DNA from: Owenia fusiformis
Lineage: Eukaryota; Annelida; Polychaeta; Sabellida; Oweniidae
Direction: 5' to 3'
DNA length: 64,000 nucleotides
Assembly (NCBI GenBank): GCA_903813345.2
Contig: CAIIXF020000007.1
Coordinates: forward strand, 19,207,564 to 19,271,563
Part shown: positions 12,741-24,049 of the stretch, one piece after another
Layout: each line of letters starts with the position of its first letter
Position numbering within the stretch: position 1 is the stretch's first letter
Translations under genes and position numbers: made by a program
Notes under the pieces: generated by a model
What the model saw: the letters and a program-made list of their open reading frames with translations, nothing else
What the model was told of the DNA's origin: nothing
The model's database searches: none

Positions 12741-13549
12741 TATTGTATTTTCAGACTTATTCATTTCATGATTATGTAATACTGACCCACATATTTAATC
12801 TCAGAACATCGTCAATCTTGGCATCATATAAAACGATGGAACTCGTACTATTGTAATTTGTATTTTAAGATTCTCCTAATCTTGGGGACATTTTTGTCTC
12901 TGTAGCACAATTTTAATTCTGTGTCTGTTGAGGCTTATATATTAGCAATTTAAGCTATTGGAAATGTTCGTCTTTATGCTTCCTTCACATAACAACTAAT
13001 GAAATAGTTAAACATTTATTTTTTAAACCATAGGTTTATTTCATTAATTTATTTTTCATTGCATAATACACAATCATGTGGCAAATCGATTTTCGGCATT
13101 TTTCACTCCCCTCCATAAGTTTGGCAACCTAAGCTCCCCCATTGAACTACTTACCTTGTGGTGACAAACCCTGGATTTTCGCTATTTATAGTTTATCAAC
13201 ACCTGGACGCATGCGCATTTTATAGTTTATCGGGCACTTTAACTATTTTTTGAAGTGTGGTCTTTGTCTCCTTCATAACTGGTTATACTAGTATGTTATC
13301 GGATTTGCTTAGAATTGTAGAAGCTTACCGATGGTCATTGGACCAAGGACCTGTGCTAGAGATTTTCATATCCGATAGATACTTTTTTGAAAGTTAGATA
13401 TTTCCCCTCATCATTTCCTAGGGTTTCCACTCGTCTTTTCAGGGCACTATAAAAAAATTGTTTTTCAGGCTCTTTTTCTGGATTTAACCCAAAAGTTCTA
13501 GCTATTGAGTAAAAAAGGGAGACCGGTGTAAAAGGGTACACTCTTAAAA

Positions 13550-13860
13550 ATTATTACTTGGATTTCCTTATATTGAGAAATTGTACTACTCATTTTAAGT
13601 CAAAAATTACTTAAATAATCTTGAACTACTGAATAATTTTTAAGTAATTCATTTATGGTGAATTTACTAATGCAAGGAGAAAAATTGAAATACTTACTGT
13701 AGTAATTGTAATACTCATTTACATAATTAAGCAATTAAAAAACTCAAAATGACAATATAAGTTAAACCTAAGTAAAATGAAGTAAAACTAAGTATTTAAC
13801 TTTAAGTAATTTTTATACTTGGGAAATACTTGGGAAATACTCAAGTAATTCATTTTTAAT
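13550..13860. repeat. Low-complexity AAGTAATT/AATTACTT-rich tract
   Basis: About 300 bp are dominated by variants of AAGTAATT and its complement (for example TTTTAAGTAATTCATTT at about 13637 and TAAGTAATTTTTATACT at about 13804). It lies directly before the truncated 5' end of the LINE. Confidence 0.5.
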
Positions 13861-13861
13861 T

Positions 13862-16233
13862 GAATCTCATGAACCCACACATGATTTTCTGAACCAGTTT
13901 TATTCATTCAACCATGTCCCACTAATATATAGGCCGACAAGAATTACTGACAAGACTGCAACTCTTATAGATAATATTTTTACTAATGTCCCTAATATTG
14001 ATGGATGTGGTATCATCATGGAGGACATTTCTGATCACTTTCCAATCTATTCCATTTCACACTATGATACTACCAAATCTAAAAAAACATTAAGCAGTTA
14101 TCGTAATTTCAATGACTCTAATAAGCAATTATTTCTTGAGAAACTCTCAAATGTCGACTGGACCCCTTGCTATAAAAGTCAAGATGTTAACATAGCATTT
14201 AATATCTTCATTAACTTGTTAATGGAACAATATGATTCTTCATTTCCACTCAAATCCAAATTTATCAAGGTTAATCATGATCCTAATAGACCCTGGTTGA
14301 CTTCTGGCATCTTAACTTCTGCCAAAACTAAAAATAAGCTATATACCAAATATTTGAAAAATCCCTGTTGCAAAACAGGAAAAGCTTACAAGTCCTTCAA
14401 CCATAAACTTAAGCACATAATTAAATACTCAAAACGTACACATTATCAAAATAAGTTTGCCGAAGTAAGTGGTAACATTAAAAAGTCTTGGTCTATCATT
14501 AATGAACTACTTGGAAAAAACAAAAAAGCTGCATTGCCATCTAAATTCACTATAAATGGAAAGGAAACAACAGATCATGAAATCATTTCCAATGGATTTA
14601 ATAATTTTTTTACCAATATTGGTAAAAATCTAGCCAAGGAGATTCCAAAATCCAAAAAATGCTTTAATGAATACCTAGCAAGAGCTCAAAAAGTTCAATC
14701 ATCTATTTATCTCAAAAAGACCTCAAAAACTGAGCTTGAATTAGAAATGTGTCTTCTAAAATCTTCCTCGCCTGGACCTGATGGGATTCTACCATCACTT
14801 ATTAAGTCTGCAAGACAGTTTTTAATTGATCCACTCTTGTATATATTTAACTTATCTTTTAAATCTGGTATTTTCCCAGACGCCCTCAAATTGGCCAAAG
14901 TAACACCTGTATTTAAAAAAGGTGTCACTACAAATCCTTCGAACTATAGACCAATTTCAGTTTTATCTGTATTTTCTAAATTGTTAGAAAAGCCCATGCA
15001 CGCCAAACTCACTGGTTTTTTAGAACGTTTTGAAATTATTTTTACTTATCAATTTGGATTTCAGAAATTCAACTCTACCTACATGGCCATTTTATATTTC
15101 ATTGAACAAATTCGAAAATCAACTGATTTGGGGAAAACGAGCATTGGCATAACATTAGATTTTTCCAAGGCCTTTGACACAATTAATCATGACATTTTGA
15201 TACAAAAACTTGAATATTATGGCATCAGAGGAATAGCTAAGTCCTGGTTTGAAAGTTATTTAAAAGACCGCAAACAATATGTCACCATTAACAATTATGA
15301 ATCTAAACAATCATCATTAAATTGTGGTGTTCCGCAGGGCTCGGTACTTGGACCACTATTATTTATTCTTTACATAAATGATCTGCCTTTTGTTGCCCCT
15401 AATCTAAAATTTATTATGTTTGCTGATGACACCAATCTTCTTGATAGTGATTATGATTTAAATGAACTTATGACTAGAACTAATGCAAACTTGAATTCAA
15501 TAGATGACTGGATAAAAGCAAACAAACTTTCACTTAATATTGGCAAAACCAATGCTATTCTATTTGGACCCCAAAAAATCAAACAAATCTGAATCTTAAA
15601 ATACGCAATGAGAACATAAATTTCCGGGAAAAAATTGACTTTCTTGGAATTATTATTGATAAAAACTTGAAATTTAAAGAGCACATAAAATCTGTTGAAA
15701 CAAAGATTTCTCGCGTCATTGGTTCTCTTTATCACATTAAACATCTACTTCAAATAGACAGTTTCAAAACAATTTACTACTCATTGATACACTCTCAATT
15801 AAATTATTGCAACATAATCTGGGGTAACACATTTAAATCATTTTATGATCGTCTACATAAACTGCAGAAACAATTCTTAAGGCTAGCTTTAAATAAGGAT
15901 AGACTTTCTCACTCCGCTCCCCTATTTAAAGATCTTAGACTATTAAGTATTTTTGATGTCAACAGATATTGTACTGGTCAGTTCATGTACAAAATCTTTA
16001 ATAAGCACCCCAGTCTTCCAAAAAATCTATTTCAAGACTTGTTTGATATCAACATTAATATTCATCATCATTACACAAGACAATTGCATTATTTTCATAT
16101 CCCTAAATGCTCTAAACTTTCCCTTCGCTATCTGGGTCCTTATCTTTGGAATGCTCTACCACATGATATTAAAAAATGCTCCACTCTAAATATTTTCAAA
16201 TCTTCATATAAAAAACTACTCATCTATCGATAA
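13862..16233 (+). pseudogene. LINE polyprotein: endonuclease end + reverse transcriptase, frameshifted
   Basis: This is the retrotransposon protein that nicks target DNA and copies its RNA into it. The frame is open from about 13862. The end of an apurinic-type endonuclease is visible, including the SDHFPI motif right after the ATG at 14018. Reverse transcriptase motifs follow, counted from that ATG: SNYRPISVLSVFSKLLEK near residue 305, LDFSKAFDTINHD with the first catalytic Asp near 381, GVPQGSVLGPLLF, then FADD near 468-471. A stop at 15590-15592 ends the first frame. A 1-nt shift in an A6 run just before it restores homology in another frame through YLHKLQ-type C-terminal sequence to the stop at 16233. 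Catalytic residues are intact but the frame is broken and the N-terminus missing, so the copy is dead unless the shift is a sequencing error. Confidence 0.85.
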
Positions 16234-16505
16234 TGTATAATACCAATATCATACTATACTGTTGATTTTATACTGGTACCCGATTTTTGTAACATTTTTA
16301 CATTGTACATCCTTTGATTAATTGTTAATACCATTTTTATATACCTACATGTAACATAATATAAGTGTTTTCTTTTATATGTAGTCTAGTTGTCATTTTA
16401 ATGATTTCTGTTAAACCGCAACATATACCCACTAGGGTGTCTAGCGGCTTGTTTTTATAGTGTATATTATATAAGAATTATGAAATAAATAATATAAATA
16501 ATTGA
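13862..16505 (+). mobile_element. 5'-truncated non-LTR retrotransposon (LINE copy 1)
   Basis: The insertion starts within the endonuclease region of the polyprotein and runs through reverse transcriptase to a 3' untranslated region of about 270 bp that ends in an A/T-rich tail containing AAATAAATAATATAAATAAT. The 5' truncation and the A-rich 3' end are typical of target-primed reverse transcription. The reverse transcriptase and C-terminal region resemble the Jockey/CR1/L2 superfamily. I see no target-site duplication with certainty. Confidence 0.85.
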
Positions 16506-16507
16506 GT

Positions 16508-16659
16508 GTAGGAGGTCCTATCAAATTATGGTCCCACTCTCCATTGATTTATATGGTGACCTAAATACAACTCTTTCCCTCATTATCTTATACACAATCA
16601 GGGCCAGTAAGGGCCGTTAAGAAAGGGGACCAAAACCCCTGGGGGACCATCATTTCTTT
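16508..16659 (-). repeat. Dispersed repeat, inverted partner of 8551-8700
   Basis: This is the reverse complement of the 8.6-kb copy, with the same block order (GGTCCTATCAAATTATGGTC, then GGGCCAGTAAGGGCC, then GGGGACCAAAACCCC). It starts only a few bases after the 3' tail of LINE copy 1. Confidence 0.75.
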
Positions 16660-16735
16660 CACACCGGATAAGGCTCTTGGCAGTAGCATTGTATACAAAT
16701 ATCGCAAAATATGCCATGTATTTTTTCTCGAACTC

Positions 16736-17330
16736 CAATGCAGTGTCTCGGTATAGACACTGCGGCGGGCAGATGAAGCAAATCCCCAAAAGTTGGGGAA
16801 AATAGTTCCCCTTTTCATCGCATATGTAGTCAATTTTCACACAACTTATAAAATATGTATTCATGAATGTTCCCCAAACATTATTTTGTCAAAATATTTC
16901 AAAATTATTGAAATATGAGAAGAAATCACCGCGGAAGGAATTCTGAGTAAAAGTTTTGTTGATAATAGTTTACCGCACGTGTTGTTTATTAGTTAATACG
17001 CGCAATTCAACCAATGAAATTGTCTAAATTTTACAATCACGCGACCTGAGCATGGGACTTGAACCAATCACGTCAGTTGTTTATTACGAAGTTACCATGC
17101 TTACGGTGAGATACCTGCCCGCCGCAGTGATATATCACTGCACGGGAGTTCGATTTTTTCTGACAAACTTTAATATAATTTTTATTTTTCATTGCCCCTT
17201 CGATTCGATATGCCTCTTGTATGTTTCTTTCAACCCATTGAATATGAAGGGGACTCCCCAACCTTTGGATATTGAAGCATTTTTAATGTTTCTGCAGACA
17301 TATTCACTTTATTAAAAACACAAGATCTGG
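16736..17330. repeat. Palindrome-ended repeat, possible tRNA-like core
   Basis: CACTGCGGCGGGCAG, part of a small palindrome at about 16738-16772, is matched in reverse complement (CTGCCCGCCGCAGTG) at about 17115-17129, next to another CAGTG..CACTG palindrome. Each is bordered by a GAGTTCGA block in opposite orientation. Between them, on the - strand near 17065-17052, lies GGTTCAAGTCCC, which resembles a tRNA B box, so a tRNA-derived SINE is possible. I could not fold a full tRNA. Confidence 0.5.
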
Positions 17331-17473
17331 TACCGTGAGAATACTTTGGGGCAGACGGCGGGGCACGGCATACTCCATGTGCAAGACATTCAAATCACTC
17401 CAAATACAAAAATTCGGAAGTTACGACTATGTACGAAAAACGCAATTTTTGCCAGTCGTAGTAAAAGTACAAT

Positions 17474-17491
17474 GACTTACGACCGGTCGTA
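17474..17491. repeat. Perfect 18-bp palindrome
   Basis: CTTACGACCGGTCGTAAG reads the same on both strands. TTACGAC also occurs nearby at 17423 and 17494, so it is part of a small cluster of the same word. Confidence 0.6.
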
Positions 17492-17699
17492 AGTTACGAC
17501 CGTTTCCAAGAACGGTCCCCTGTGACCTTTGAAATTTAGTTTTAAATAATTAATTCACGATTCTTTGAACAAAAGTCCTTCAAAAATACTTTTTGAAATC
17601 AAAATAAAAAGTTTCACGTATTCATCTTGACAGACTATAATATAAACCGATGTGGTCTAAACTTTATATGGGGACTTTAGATAACTTAAATAACATAAA

Positions 17700-18180
17700 A
17701 AATAGAACCCCTGGTCACCAAATCCTGGCTACGCCAGTGTAGTCATCCTCAACAACTTGTTCAATTTCCAAGTGCTTTGGAGATTACAATCTTTTAAAAT
17801 GTTCTGAACGACCCAGCTCTCCATAAACTGTGTTGAAGTTGATGTTTTCACATAAAGAGTGCTTTTTAAAAAGGACAGGTGAATAGTGACGTGATATGTT
17901 TTTTACTTGACATCATTTCTGAACCATACATCAAAATTGGTTGGACAAGTGAATCAAATAAATGTAAAGCAAATTGAAATATTGAAATATCTTGTGATAT
18001 TGTTGCTTTATTTTGAATAAAGCTCTTCTAGATTGTTCTTTAAGATAGCATATTTGTTTTTCAAAATTATTTTTCCTATTGAAAATACACCCTAGATATG
18101 TGTAGTCTTCAACACATGCAATCACTTCATTATTGAATTTAAAAGTTTCATCTGATTTAGACGATAGTTACGACAAAAAT
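17700..18180 (-). pseudogene. LINE reverse transcriptase C-terminal fragment
   Basis: Read on the - strand from about 18125, the frame gives VEDYTYLGCIFNRKNNFEKQ then LKEQSRRALFKIKQ, the YLG element that follows the catalytic core in LINE reverse transcriptases. After a frame change near 17990 it continues with SLVQPILMYGSEMM and MESWVVQNILKDC. Both motif and order match RTE/L2-like polyproteins. The fragment has at least two frameshifts and no catalytic core, so it is an old relic. It differs from both + strand LINEs in this window. Confidence 0.65.
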
Positions 18181-18593
18181 TAAAGAGGGAGTCTAGCATA
18201 GACTTTATTATAATTTAAGTATAACATTAGATTAAACACTGATATTTATCCTAGTTAATTATAATTAAATTAATTATAATTAACATTAGTTTAAACACAT
18301 GATAATTGTTAGTATTATCAACTTTATCATCTCGATATTTCACGTCCTGTAGTACCTGAGTACACGCTATAATAAATCCGTATAGTTTTTGTTTATCAAA
18401 ATTTGTTTATAAAGAAGTATATGTAGTATAACTTACTTTTTAAAACGTTTAAAATCGTATTTCATATATCTTCCACATCTAGTTACAATTTAACGTAAAT
18501 CCGTGACGAGAACTCTTGCCCTTTGGATACTTCTTATATCTAATTATTCAACTGAAAGTTCATTCATTGCTATTAACCAGGTCTATATTAATG

Positions 18594-19255
18594 CAGTAGA
18601 ACCTGCTAAGTGGAACACCTCCGTAAGTGAAACACCTCGCAAGTGGAACAATTTTTCAAAGTCCCGTTTTAAAAACCCATTGACTTAATGTTAATTGAAC
18701 CTCTGTAAGTGGAACACCTCCAAACTTGAACAGTGAACTGAAAAATTAACCTGCTAAGTGGAACAGTCAATTTCCATAAATTTCTATATTAACACATGTT
18801 ACCTCCTACAGTGATATCTGGTTATGAAAACAGATAATAATGTGATAATGGCAAATTAGTATTTTAACGGATTACCATTCAGAGAATTAACCTCCTGTAG
18901 AGGTCAACATGTGATGCAAACACTAATTAATTTGATAATCAGCAAATTAGGATTTCATAAGATTATCATTCAGAAAATTGGATTAACCTCCTGTAGAGAT
19001 GGACACTAATTAATAGCCCTTGCTGTATGTTTTAAACTTATAAGTAGGATTAGGAATGTCAGTGAAAAACAATTGTATTATTAGCAGTGGGAACAAGTCT
19101 TAAAAACTTACTTAAAAAATCGTTGTACCTGAGACTGGCAGAATGAGTAGGATTAAGAATGTCAGAAAACATTTTTGGCAGAATGAGTAGAATTATGAAT
19201 GTCAGATACTTATTTGAGTAAAACGGAGGGTGTTCCACTTACACAGGTTCTACTG
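18594..19255. mobile_element. MITE with pogo/Tigger-style ends
   Basis: The left end CAGTAGAACCTGCTAAGTGG (18594) and the right end, which in reverse complement reads CAGTAGAACCTGTGTAAGTG (19255), form an inverted repeat of about 30 bp including GGAACACC. The CAGTAGAACC start is like pogo/Tigger elements, which insert at TA. TA is seen on the right side only. Inside are extra AAGTGGAACA words and two diverged ~100-bp direct repeats (about 18830-18930 and 18931-19010). There is no transposase. Confidence 0.65.
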
Positions 19256-19589
19256 TACTCCGAAAGTAATAGCCTACGCTTTTGTGACCAGTATGGTATT
19301 AAATGTTTTTGCCGTGTAAATAATTCCCAAAGTTGAGAGAGTTCAAACTTTAAGTGTGCTTGCACCCTATTCGATTTTCCATTACTATTTATAAATACAC
19401 ACAACCATATCGCACCATGTGGGCATGTAATAACTACAATAAGTGAAATCAACTTTGTAACTATAGAGTAACACGTAATGCTTTATTAATATATAATATA
19501 AATTATATTAATAAATATATATATACGTATAATAAAATAATCCGAAATAAAAAACAGAGAAATTATTCCTACATGTTTTTTTTATTACA

Positions 19590-21480
19590 GAACTCCTAGA
19601 CAATTATAGGGGTATCACAATAAATTCAAATGTATATAAACTTTTTACATCTCTTATAGAGAAGAATATTCTGCACTTTTTTTGAAGATAATGATATTCT
19701 TGGCGACCTTCAAGGTGCATTTCGTGAAAACCTGAGATTAGAAAATCACATTTTTGCTCTTAAGGGTTTATGTAGTATGAGAAAGGACAAGAACCTTAAA
19801 ACATATTTAGCATTTCTTGACATATCTAAAGCGTTTGACGTTGTAAACAGAGATAAATTGTTCATCAAGTTATGGGAAAAAGGTGTGCAAGGCAAAGTTT
19901 GGCGTCTTTTACGTGCGCTTTATGATAGGGTATTGAATAAGATAATCTTTGGTCTGAATTCCAGTGAATGGTTCGAGTGCAGCCCAACTAACTCTTTAAA
20001 GCAGGGATGCTGTCTCTCTCCAACTTTAACTGATTGCCTGAAGGAAGAAAGACTTGGCATCCCTTTTGCAGATAAAAATGTCCCAGCCCTTTTGTTTGCT
20101 GACGATATAGTCTTAATCGCTGAATCCGAAACCCAGTTAAATAGAATGTTAAAAGTAGCAGACAATTTTGCATTAAAATGGGGCTTTAACTTTAGTTCGA
20201 AAAAGTCCAAGGTTATGGTCATTGGCAAAAGGATAGATAGGCATAAAGTATGGATCCTTGGTAATTTGGAACTTTCAGAAGTACAAAACTACAAATATCT
20301 AGGTATTTATTTTGATAGAACACTTAAAAATTCTTACCATGTGAATAGTATTCTGGCAACAAAAGCTAAGAAAATGAACGGTATGTGTGTTGCAACCTTA
20401 ACAAAGCATTGCGACATCAAAAGAGTACATTTTGGTACCACAATGTATAATTCAATGTATTTACCTGCTTTATTAAATGGCTGCCCTATATTTTTACTTA
20501 ATGCCTCTATGCAAGATAAGTTCAAATCCATGCAATATAATATGGCAAGATCTGTACTACAATTGACCTGCCGTCCTGCTAGGGAAGCTATTCTAGGTGA
20601 CTTAGGTTGGAGAAACATAACCGAAGTTATTGAAAAACGTCAAATTGACTATTTTATTTATCTGAAAAGTAGGTTAAAGCCAGGTTCTCTACATCAACGT
20701 ATTTTTAACACAATGTATGAGAAGTTTTCCATTTCACATAATGACAAACGTTCATTGCCTTATTTTTCAAATATCAATAACATTTTGATCAAACATGGGT
20801 TAGACAGAGCCATTCATGTTGATGACACGGACTGGTATCAGGGATATCTTAAAATATCGAATGAAAGAAGCAAAAGCAGTTTTCTAGACACCATTGCAGA
20901 CAAATCCTCTCTTGTTCTGTACAGCTCCTTAAAAACAAATTGTTTTCAAGAAAACTACCTTAAGACTGATTTTGACTTTTATGGTCAGAAACTGAAATTC
21001 AAGGCAAGATCAGGGTGTTTTGGTCTGAATACTGACAAGGAGCGATGGGGCCAAGGTAATGGGTTATGCAATTTATGTGATACGAATGTCAAGGACTCTA
21101 TCCAGCACCGTATGTTTGTATGTCCTCATTTTAACAATGAAAGAACTAACTTCTTTCTGAACGTGATAAACTCCTGTAATGAACAACTGTCATCTAGCCT
21201 TATTTCTGCTAATATTCCAATTAAAATATGCTTGACCATGGGTGATAAAGCTTTCATTGACTGGGGAAATGAACAAGGTCATATTTTAGATCAATGTGTA
21301 AAGAAATATCTGAAAGCAATTTATATTCCCTATAATAAGGATTGATGTATTTTAGTGACATTATGTATTTTAATTTTAACTGTAATTGTATGCATGTTTG
21401 TATGTGGATGCACCACATTTTCAATGTGTGTGCCACTGTTTTAAAAGTGATTCCAATAAATAAATAAAATAAAAAATACA
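19590..21480 (+). mobile_element. 5'-truncated non-LTR retrotransposon (LINE copy 2)
   Basis: Coding sequence starts abruptly in the reverse transcriptase fingers (LLDNYRGITINSNVYKLF from about 19593). After the stop at 21345, a short 3' region of about 130 bp ends in AATAAATAAAATAAAAAATA, a LINE-like tail. The protein type differs from LINE copy 1. Confidence 0.8.
19593..21345 (+). pseudogene. LINE reverse transcriptase with internal deletion and frameshift
   Basis: Reverse transcriptase and C-terminal domain of a non-LTR element. The first part (19593 to about 19680) is in one frame; a T-run at about 19674-19683 carries a 1-nt shift into the main open frame, which has its first ATG at 19777 (522 codons). 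From that ATG: FLDISKAFD with catalytic Asp near residue 15, QGCCLSPTL near 77, FADD near 107-110, a YLG motif, then a long C-terminal part with C-x2-C-x9-H-x4-C near 430-450, seen in some LINE proteins. Between CLSPTL and TDCLKEERLGI the usual FxxFINDL-like block is absent, which looks like an in-frame deletion of about nine residues in the palm. Such a protein would probably be inactive. Clade not assigned. Confidence 0.8.
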
Positions 21481-21629
21481 TAATTAATCTGCTAAGTGGA
21501 ACAGTCAATTTCCATAAATTTCTATATTAACACATGTTACCTCCTACAGTGATATCTGGGTATGAAAACAGATAATAATGTGATAATGGCAAATTAGTAT
21601 TTTAACGGATTACCATTCAGAGAATTAAC
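21481..21629 (+). repeat. Near-identical copy of the MITE interior (18748-18896)
   Basis: About 145 bp, from CTGCTAAGTGGAACAGTC to CATTCAGAGAATTAAC, match the interior of the element at 18594-19255 with about one visible difference. The copy begins directly after the LINE tail and ends at the AATT microsatellite. Confidence 0.8.
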
Positions 21630-21634
21630 AGTTG

Positions 21635-21667
21635 AATTAATTAATTAATTAATTAATTAATTAATTA
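21635..21667. repeat. (AATT)n microsatellite
   Basis: About eight uninterrupted AATT units, followed by a short TA-rich stretch. Confidence 0.9.
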
Positions 21668-21747
21668 TATATACGTATATAAATATTTTAGTGTCACCAT
21701 TAGTGTCACCATTTCCAGACCACGGTGGTTTAAAAGCCCATAGTTTC

Positions 21748-21938
21748 CAATATTGTCTAGATACATATCTCATAAGCAAGCGTGCACAACCTGGGTTGTC
21801 AATGACCCGACTGCATTCCTCAGAAGGTATGGCCTGAATGACACGGATGATCTCCCTTTTGAGGTCTGCAACTGTCCTGAAATCATTCTTGTACGCTCTA
21901 TCTTTGGTATATCCCCACTCACGGGTAGAAGCCAGGTT
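21748..21938 (-). pseudogene. Mariner-type transposase C-terminal fragment
   Basis: Read on the - strand from 21938, the frame gives STREWGYTKDRAYKNDFRTV then ADLKREIIRVIQAIP and SEECSRVIDN. This matches the end of mariner transposases, where (F)WGYLKDRVY follows the third catalytic Asp and is followed by LK..I...V..IP. The catalytic Asp itself is not recognisable, and the N-terminal two thirds and terminal repeats are missing. An old broken copy. Confidence 0.65.
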
Positions 21939-21999
21939 AGAGGTTTACCTACATTGCAATAGTTGTTACTCTGTACTGGAGCATGTTGTTTAAAGTGCT

Positions 22000-22940
22000 G
22001 TAACATTAATATTATGAGTTGATGGTCATGAAATATGGCAGGCTGGTACTAAATTGAATGATGTACAGATGTGCCAAAATCCAGGTAGTAATTCCCTAAA
22101 ATGACAAAGATATGAGAGAAATAGCGGCAGGGTAACCGATTTTTTTACCAAGCTGTATGTAAGCTGTATCTATCTTTATCTCCACATACGTGCAGATTTA
22201 ATTACCTAAGTGACCTGAAGATTGAAATCCAGGTTTAGATGATGTTGAATGTTGCCCGCGAGCTTAATAAAGTTTGAATAGGCTAAGAATTTTGAATGAA
22301 AACAAAAGAAAAAAGGAGTACATACACTAAGTGTCTGCACACCCTACCTCGATCGCGCATGTGCGAGATTTTTGACTTTCGTCCAGGGAGCTTTTGAGTA
22401 AATCGACTGCAACTTCGAAAGCTTAGAATGTTTCGAGTAAGGAATTAGTATTGTTATTCACTCAATTCCAATTGTAAATTAGTGAAGTACATCATGTTCA
22501 AAACTATATTTCTGTACAAAGAAACATATAAAAAATATCATTTTAGATTTTCAAATCGATGTTGATATGTCTAAATACAGGGCGCATGATTTGAAAATGT
22601 TGATCTATACAGGGTACAATGAATGTAAATTGTCCAATAGTACAGGACGCGAGAAAGTAAGCTGATATACGATTTGCTGGTTTTATACCTAAACCAATTC
22701 TCCTGAGATAGTCATGCAGTAATTGTTGATCTTGGCTCATGAGAGGATTTGTATGATCGTTTGCTAATAGGTACCAGGGTTAGTGATCAGCATAATCGGC
22801 TAACAAACTGAAAAGAAGAAGTCGAATCTGTGTTGCTGAATTGAGTTTCATACCCAAACTGATCATGAATATACGCCTCTGTAGCACCTGGGATTTATCT
22901 ATATTCACCGATAAGTCTTTACAATAGCTCTGGTTTATGG
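22000..22940. other. Non-coding stretch
   Basis: No coding region or clear repeat. A 65-codon open frame on the - strand (22543-22740) has no recognisable motif. Confidence 0.4.
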
Positions 22941-22944
22941 TTTT

Positions 22945-23142
22945 ATTACCCTTGTTCAATAGAAGACTTATCAGCGATGATAGAGCATTGGGTGCAAATG
23001 TGCTATCATAAACAATAAACTTATAAAACAGTAGTAAAGGAAAAATTGAATATTAGTGCCTCAACAACATCGTTAAATAGATACCCTTGTTCAATAGGAG
23101 ACTTATCAGCTAGCAACGATAGAGCATTCGGAGCAAATCGCT
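22945..23142 (+). repeat. Tandem duplication of a ~60-bp block
   Basis: CCCTTGTTCAATAGAAGACTTATCAGC..GATAGAGCATT..GAGCAAAT occurs at about 22949-23005 and again at about 23081-23140 with few differences, 132 bp apart. Confidence 0.75.
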
Positions 23143-23904
23143 GTTCAAGAGCCAAAGTGTTCTATTTCAAAAAACATGACTTTTGGGAAATCAAGTTTTA
23201 AAGTTTGATTTTTTTTGTATGAAACCCAGCTTTTTGATGTTTCTACAACTGATTTATATTAATATGATCTCTGATATTGCAAAAAATGGGAATTATTTGA
23301 TTAGTTAAAGTATGCTTTTTTAAAAACATGACAAGTGGAGATAGAACAATTTGAGTCATTTTTTTTAGAAAAGCTGACTTAGGACAAATGTGAATTGAGA
23401 TAGAACAATTACACAATTTGAACAGTTTGGTTTTTATATATGGCACCATAATTTGGTTCAGACAATGTAAAATTACAATCTAAAATACAAAATAAAATAT
23501 ATCATTTTATATATAAAATATCATTATCTGGGACATCATCAATTACATCAGCAACTTGTCATTTTTATTGCTCATTCTCTGTTACTCCCTCGTTTGCTGC
23601 AAAGTTCCTTGGAAGCAATTGTCCATCCCAAGCTGTCTGCTCATTTTCCTTTCATTTGTGCTTGAGTTTTCATTGTTTTTCTTGTAACTTTTTCCTACTT
23701 TTACATTATCAATAATTTCGTTCACACAGTTACGTTAAATTACAATCTAAAATACAAAATAAACAGTACTCTGAGAAAAAACACGCATAGATACATGTTG
23801 AAAAATAAAAGATATCATTAATTAGAAGACTAAGATATCATTATCAATATCTGAGACTTCGTCAACTACTCAGCTATCTGTCATTTTTATGTCTTACAAG
23901 TAAA

Positions 23905-23992
23905 GTTTTTTTTAAATTAAGTAAATTACAAGTAATTTTTTGTTGTTGTTTTCACTTTATGTCCTAAGTTAAAGATCTCTTTTGGTACGTTA
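23905..23992 (+). repeat. Direct repeat, left of (CCGT)n element
   Basis: AAATTAAGTAAATTACAAGT..GATCTCTTTTGGTACGTT matches about 25048-25128 in the same orientation, with roughly 20 percent visible differences. The pair brackets the element at 24050-25020. Confidence 0.55.
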
Positions 23993-24049
23993 CGTATTTG
24001 GTAAGTTATATCACACTTAATTAGCATTATGTCGTACAAGTAATTTTTG

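Noticed and set aside
8551-16659. A Polinton/Maverick-sized element between the inverted 150-bp repeats
   Set aside because: No integrase, polymerase B, capsid or ATPase reading was seen inside; the only coding content is a LINE.
21753-21962. 69-codon open frame on the + strand
   Set aside because: It is the opposite strand of the mariner transposase fragment, whose - strand reading has the recognisable WGYTKDR and LKREI motifs.
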